A stretch of DNA of 8,206 nt from CAYSYH01 sp964435455 (GTDB lineage: Bacteria > Patescibacteriota > WWE3 > 2-01-FULL-39-13 > JAACPI01): the NCBI GenBank assembly GCA_964435455.1, contig CAYSYH010000034.1, positions 1 to 8,206 on the forward strand, read 5' to 3'. Position numbers and translations under genes: made by a program. Under the pieces are notes generated by a model. That model had not been told where the DNA came from. It saw nothing but the letters and a program-made list of their open reading frames with translations, and searched no databases. The stretch's first letter is position 1; every line of letters starts with the position of its first letter. Positions 4,934 to 8,206 of this stretch are shown one piece after another.

Positions 4934-6841
4934 TTATTTTAAATTAAAATAATAATCAAATATAACTTTTACCAAAGGAACTGCGTTATCAGATCCCCCA
5001 CCGCCATCTTCTAAAAAAGCGGTAACAACAATTTGAGGATCCTCAACAGGAGCATAAGCTGTAAACCAAGCGTGCGTTTTTAAGTTGCCCTGTTCATCTT
5101 TTACACCATGCTCAGCAGTACCAGTTTTACCAGCAACAGATATAGGATAATTAAATAAAGGATATGCAGTACCACCTGGTTGAACAGCTTTAATTAAACC
5201 CTCTTTAATAGTATCTAAAGTTTGTTTAGAAAGCTTAGTATCTTTTAAAACTTTTGGAGTATTTTTTAATACTTCCTTTCCTTTGTAATCAACTATTTTT
5301 TCGACTAAAAAAGGTTTTAGTATTTTACCATTATTGGCAATTGCCAAAGTCATTAAATTTACTTGTAATGGAGTAGCTTGTAAGTACCCCTGACCTATTG
5401 CAAAATGATACGTATTACCCAAATACCATTTTTCGCCTATATTTTGCTCCTTCCAATCGGGGTTTGGTACAACTCCAGAAAATTCTCCGGGCAAATCTAT
5501 TCCGGTTAATTCACCAAAACCAAATATTTTAGACCATTTATAAAGTCCCCAAACTCCAAGAGGTTTAATTTGTGGAAAGTCTTTATGACCACCACCTAAA
5601 ACATAAAAAAAAGTATCGCTTGATTCTTTTAAAGCATCTACCACATTTATGGTTCCATGCCCTCCAGGCTTCCAAGTTTTATAGCTAAATTGGCCTAATC
5701 TAATTACTCCCGGGTCATTAAACAAGGTTTCTGGCGTAATTAAACCATCTTGCAATCCTCCAGAAGCAGTAACTATTTTAAATGTGCTGCCCGGCGGGTA
5801 ACCCAAAGCATAAGCTCTATTTATAAAAGGTTTTTTAGAATCTTTTATATATTGGTTATAACGTGTTAAAGTTATCCCTCTAGAAAAGTCATTACTATCA
5901 AAACTAGGATAACTTGCTAAAGCTAAAATACCTCCAGTTTTAGCATCTTGTATAACAATTGCACCACCTTTTGCGTTTACCTCCGTAACCTTTTCTTCCA
6001 ATAATGCGTAAGATAAAATTTGCAATTTTAAATCTAACGTAGTATACACACTAGCCCCCTTTTTAGGCTTTTTTAGTACAGTTTCTTTAGTTTTTTTAGC
6101 TAAAGAATTGTATATTTTCAATTTTTCACCTTTTTCACCTCTTAAATAATATTCGTAGTAACTTTCCAAACCAGTTTTTCCAACTACAAAATTAGGAGTA
6201 TACCAAGAGTCTTTTTCTAAATCTTTTGGAAATACTTCGTTTACATAACCTAAAACAAGTGAGGTGGCTTTAGAAGCAACATAATCTCTATAAGTAGAAG
6301 AACGAACTTTTAAAGATAAAGGGGTTCCCAACTCTTGTTCCAAAGTGGAAATATGGGCAGTTAGTTTTTGAAACATTTCTTCTTCATAAAATCTAAACAA
6401 TACATAATAATCCTTTCCATAGTCTAGTTCATTATTAAAATAGTCTATAAAGTCTTCATCTAAGGATACTTTAAATGCTTTTATTAAATTTTGTTCTTGA
6501 GGCAGCAAAATTTCTGAAACACCTTTATATGTTTTAAACCTATTGTAACGGTTTAAATCTATTACAAGCTCAAAAACAGGTTTGTTATAAACTAATGGAA
6601 TATTGTTTTTATCTAAAATTAAGCCTCTTTCGGGCAAAATATATTCCTTTTTTTTAAAATTTTCGGTAGCTTTAACTAAATACTTAGGGTAATTTAAAAC
6701 TTGTAAATAAACTAACCTAAGTATAAAAGACAAAAAAACAATTAAGTAGAACACATTAAATAAATACTGTTTCCATTTTGGTACTTCTATATTTAAAACC
6801 TCTTTTTTGGGCTTTAAAAAACTTTTTACAATAAAATTCAT
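4934..6841 (-). CDS. mrdA: penicillin-binding protein 2 (peptidoglycan D,D-transpeptidase MrdA)
   Basis: Class B PBP that cross-links peptidoglycan during sidewall elongation, working with a SEDS glycosyltransferase (RodA, not in this window) and MreB/C/D. At 635 residues it has the normal PBP2 length. A short basic cytoplasmic tail and one membrane anchor (about 28-50) are followed by the dimerisation domain with ERGLILDKNN at 71-80. The transpeptidase domain has the SxxK motif S352-T-F-K355 (nucleophile Ser352), the second motif S407-S-D409, KTG at 572-574 and an AIGQGYLQATPLQ stretch at 481-493. S-x-D rather than S-x-N and the mreCD neighbourhood favour MrdA over FtsI. Its ATG is 1 nt after the mreD stop (TAA-A-ATG), suggesting translational coupling. 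No Shine-Dalgarno is visible. Confidence 0.97.
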   Translation of the reverse strand: MNFIVKSFLKPKKEVLNIEVPKWKQYLFNVFYLIVFLSFILRLVYLQVLNYPKYLVKATENFKKKEYILPERGLILDKNNIPLVYNKPVFELVIDLNRYNRFKTYKGVSEILLPQEQNLIKAFKVSLDEDFIDYFNNELDYGKDYYVLFRFYEEEMFQKLTAHISTLEQELGTPLSLKVRSSTYRDYVASKATSLVLGYVNEVFPKDLEKDSWYTPNFVVGKTGLESYYEYYLRGEKGEKLKIYNSLAKKTKETVLKKPKKGASVYTTLDLKLQILSYALLEEKVTEVNAKGGAIVIQDAKTGGILALASYPSFDSNDFSRGITLTRYNQYIKDSKKPFINRAYALGYPPGSTFKIVTASGGLQDGLITPETLFNDPGVIRLGQFSYKTWKPGGHGTINVVDALKESSDTFFYVLGGGHKDFPQIKPLGVWGLYKWSKIFGFGELTGIDLPGEFSGVVPNPDWKEQNIGEKWYLGNTYHFAIGQGYLQATPLQVNLMTLAIANNGKILKPFLVEKIVDYKGKEVLKNTPKVLKDTKLSKQTLDTIKEGLIKAVQPGGTAYPLFNYPISVAGKTGTAEHGVKDEQGNLKTHAWFTAYAPVEDPQIVVTAFLEDGGGGSDNAVPLVKVIFDYYFNLK

Positions 6842-6842
6842 T

Positions 6843-7271
6843 TTATTTTTTAAAAATTATCAAAATTAGTAATCTAAAAAATAGATAAAATATTATACCC
6901 TTAATTAAAATATAAAAACTTAAAGAAAAAAATAAATAATTAGTTAAAAAAATTAATAAAAAATAAAAAATTAATTCTAGTAAATAACTAGGTAAATAAG
7001 TTATTAAAAACTTGAAAAACAAAAAGCCTAGCAATAAAAACAATGTAAAAAACCCAAAAGGTACAAGTAAATATAAAAGACCAAAAAAAATACTCCAAAA
7101 AAAATAAGGTAAAAAAGATTTAAAAAAATTTAATCCCAACAACAAAGTAATAGTAGCAAAAAATAAGCTAATCCCCACATTTAATCCCAAAAAAGGTAAA
7201 GTGCTGTCGGCTACTGCAAACAAAAATAAAAATACAGATAATGAAAATATTCTTAAGTTCTTATTATTCAT
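6843..7271 (-). CDS. mreD: rod shape-determining protein MreD
   Basis: MreD is an integral membrane partner of MreC in the elongation complex. The sequence diverges quickly in this family, so the call rests on position between mreC and mrdA, size (142 residues; usual about 160) and topology. About five to six hydrophobic segments are visible: near 7-24, 32-50, 56-70, 72-92, 98-115 and 119-139. Phe and Leu together make up about half of all residues (32 Phe and 37 Leu by my count), an extreme composition. The ATG lies inside the end of mreC, with an 8-nt overlap (ATGAATAA), and the stop is 1 nt before mrdA, so the gene is almost certainly translated in step with both. Confidence 0.85.
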   Translation of the reverse strand: MNNKNLRIFSLSVFLFLFAVADSTLPFLGLNVGISLFFATITLLLGLNFFKSFLPYFFWSIFFGLLYLLVPFGFFTLFLLLGFLFFKFLITYLPSYLLELIFYFLLIFLTNYLFFSLSFYILIKGIIFYLFFRLLILIIFKK

Positions 7272-8040
7272 ATTTAATAATTACAACTTTATCTAAATTA
7301 TTAATATCTAACTCACTATAAATAAGTGCTGTTTTAAATATTTCTTTGGCATCGGACTGAACACTTTTTACAGTACCTAAAACTAACCCCTTTTTAAAAA
7401 TACCAGCAATACCGCTAGTTACAAATATATCTCCTTCTTTTAACGGTTTATCTTGCAAAACATTCTTTATAAAGCATCCTGTTTTTGAACAATTAAAAAG
7501 CCCAGAAGTATTAGAATTTAAACTAATTGCAGGTATTTTGAGGTTTGGGGAATCTATAGAAACTGCTATAGCCTTAAAAGGAGTAGCAGTCTTAATATAC
7601 CCTACCGCATAACCATTATAAGCTAAATTATCTTTTTTACTTACATTATGAGATAAACCTTTATTTATGGTGATAAAATTATAATTACCATTAAAATCCC
7701 TACCAATTATATCTGCATAAATAATTTTATCAGTTCCATAATAATCCCTTTGTCTGTCAACAAAAACGTCCTCTTCATACAAATTTTTGTAAAAAGATAA
7801 TTGGCCTTTAAGTTTAGTTACCTGTTCTTTTAGTTGCTTGTTTTGTAATTGAGTTTGAGTAACATTATTAAAAAAAATGTAATTTTGTTTTGTTTTTAAA
7901 TATATTTGAGTGTAAAAAAAAGATAAAGGATTTGTGAAAAAAGAAACAACGCCGCTAAAATCTCTAACAAAAGGAGTTAAGTTTAAATACAAAAAAAATA
8001 TAGATAATACAAAATAGATAAATAAATTTTTTAAGTTCAT
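7264..8040 (-). CDS. mreC: rod shape-determining protein MreC
   Basis: MreC spans the membrane once and couples MreB to PBP2 in the periplasm or wall zone. I chose the ATG at 8040, giving 258 residues. It is 1 nt after the mreB stop (TAA-T-ATG), the same junction style as mreD/mrdA, and it puts a clean membrane anchor (6-24) at the N-terminus. An in-frame ATG at 8055 would add only MYLCN and overlap mreB. After the anchor come a probable coiled coil (about 57-88) and the MreC beta domain with IIGRDFNGNYNFITINKG at 111-128, VGYIKTATPF at 146-155 and VTSGIAGIFKKGLVLGTV at 207-224, all typical of the family. Two Cys at 184 and 189 lie in the outer domain and could pair. The 3' end overlaps mreD by 8 nt. 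Confidence 0.95.
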   Translation of the reverse strand: MNLKNLFIYFVLSIFFLYLNLTPFVRDFSGVVSFFTNPLSFFYTQIYLKTKQNYIFFNNVTQTQLQNKQLKEQVTKLKGQLSFYKNLYEEDVFVDRQRDYYGTDKIIYADIIGRDFNGNYNFITINKGLSHNVSKKDNLAYNGYAVGYIKTATPFKAIAVSIDSPNLKIPAISLNSNTSGLFNCSKTGCFIKNVLQDKPLKEGDIFVTSGIAGIFKKGLVLGTVKSVQSDAKEIFKTALIYSELDINNLDKVVIIKYE

Positions 8041-8041
8041 A

Positions 8042-8206
8042 TTACAAAGATACACGCTCTAAAAATGGTATATTTTCAATCAACTTTACAGTACCATTTA
8101 CTACTGCATATTCGGCTTTTTCAGGAACATGTACTTTTACACCAATTTGATGGGATATAAGATCTTTTAAACCTTTTAATTTAGATCCACCACCTACTAA
8201 ATAAAC
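8042..8206 (-). CDS. mreB: rod shape-determining protein MreB, C-terminal 54 residues only
   Basis: MreB is the actin-like ATPase whose membrane-bound filaments guide sidewall synthesis. Only the last 54 codons and the TAA (8044-8042) are in the window; the gene continues past the right edge. The fragment begins with VYLVGGGSKLKGL, the nucleotide-binding Gly-rich segment near the C-terminus of MreB, followed by HVPEKAEYAVVNGTVKLIEN, matching the usual ending in which a conserved Gly precedes the last helix. Directly followed by mreC, as in most mre operons. FtsA and DnaK share the fold, but the ending and the neighbours make MreB much more likely. Confidence 0.9.
   Translation of the reverse strand, partial: VYLVGGGSKLKGLKDLISHQIGVKVHVPEKAEYAVVNGTVKLIENIPFLERVSL

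Noticed and set aside
8041..8055. Upstream ATG for mreC at 8055 (adds MYLCN)
   Set aside because: It would overlap mreB by 14 nt and adds no family sequence; the ATG at 8040 gives the same 1-nt junction seen between mreD and mrdA.
1..8206. Genetic code with UGA read as Gly or Trp
   Set aside because: All genes are full length in the standard code, Trp is TGG where checked, and conserved Gly positions use GGN.
1..8206. CRISPR array, insertion sequence, integrase site or toxin-antitoxin pair
   Set aside because: No regularly spaced repeats, transposase motifs, tRNA-end attachment site or paired small genes with such motifs were found.

Overview
The window is an A+T-rich stretch of bacterial chromosome. 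It has eight recognisable or well-supported genes on the minus strand and one unrelated gene on the plus strand. Reading in the minus direction (high to low coordinate), the order is: mreB (3' end only), mreC, mreD, a class B penicillin-binding protein of the PBP2/MrdA type, dprA, [the plus-strand orphan], a small membrane-anchored acidic protein, pth, and dnaX (5' end and most of the gene, cut off by the window start). Every gene reads through in the standard code with TGG for Trp. The eight visible minus- and plus-strand stops are seven TAA, one TAG and no TGA.

Organism: there is a peptidoglycan and rod-shape machinery (MreB/C/D plus PBP2), compact genes, almost no Shine-Dalgarno sequences, very low G+C and short versions of DprA and MreD. 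This fits a small-genome walled bacterium. A Patescibacteria/CPR-type lineage is my best guess, but it is inference only; other A+T-rich reduced bacteria are possible.

Region 8206-4028 is a tight cell-shape block. The mreB stop and mreC start are 1 nt apart, mreC and mreD overlap by 8 nt, mreD and mrdA are 1 nt apart, and dprA follows mrdA after 24 nt. This looks like one transcription unit for sidewall elongation, with the DNA-uptake/recombination-loading protein DprA as its last gene. Region 4031-2835 holds a plus-strand, Glu/Lys-rich protein of 398 residues that I do not recognise. Its stop codon interlocks with that of dprA in one TTAA. Region 2834-2767 is a 68-bp divergent promoter gap. 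Region 2766-1 carries the acidic membrane protein, Pth and DnaX, with a 190-nt gap before dnaX.

The most interesting signals are these: (i) an A9 run in dnaX exactly at the end of the core domains, where slippage would make a short gamma-like subunit; (ii) -10-like hexamers placed 6-7 nt before the ATG of three neighbouring genes, which suggests leaderless transcripts; and (iii) the orphan plus-strand gene with poly-Glu repeats.
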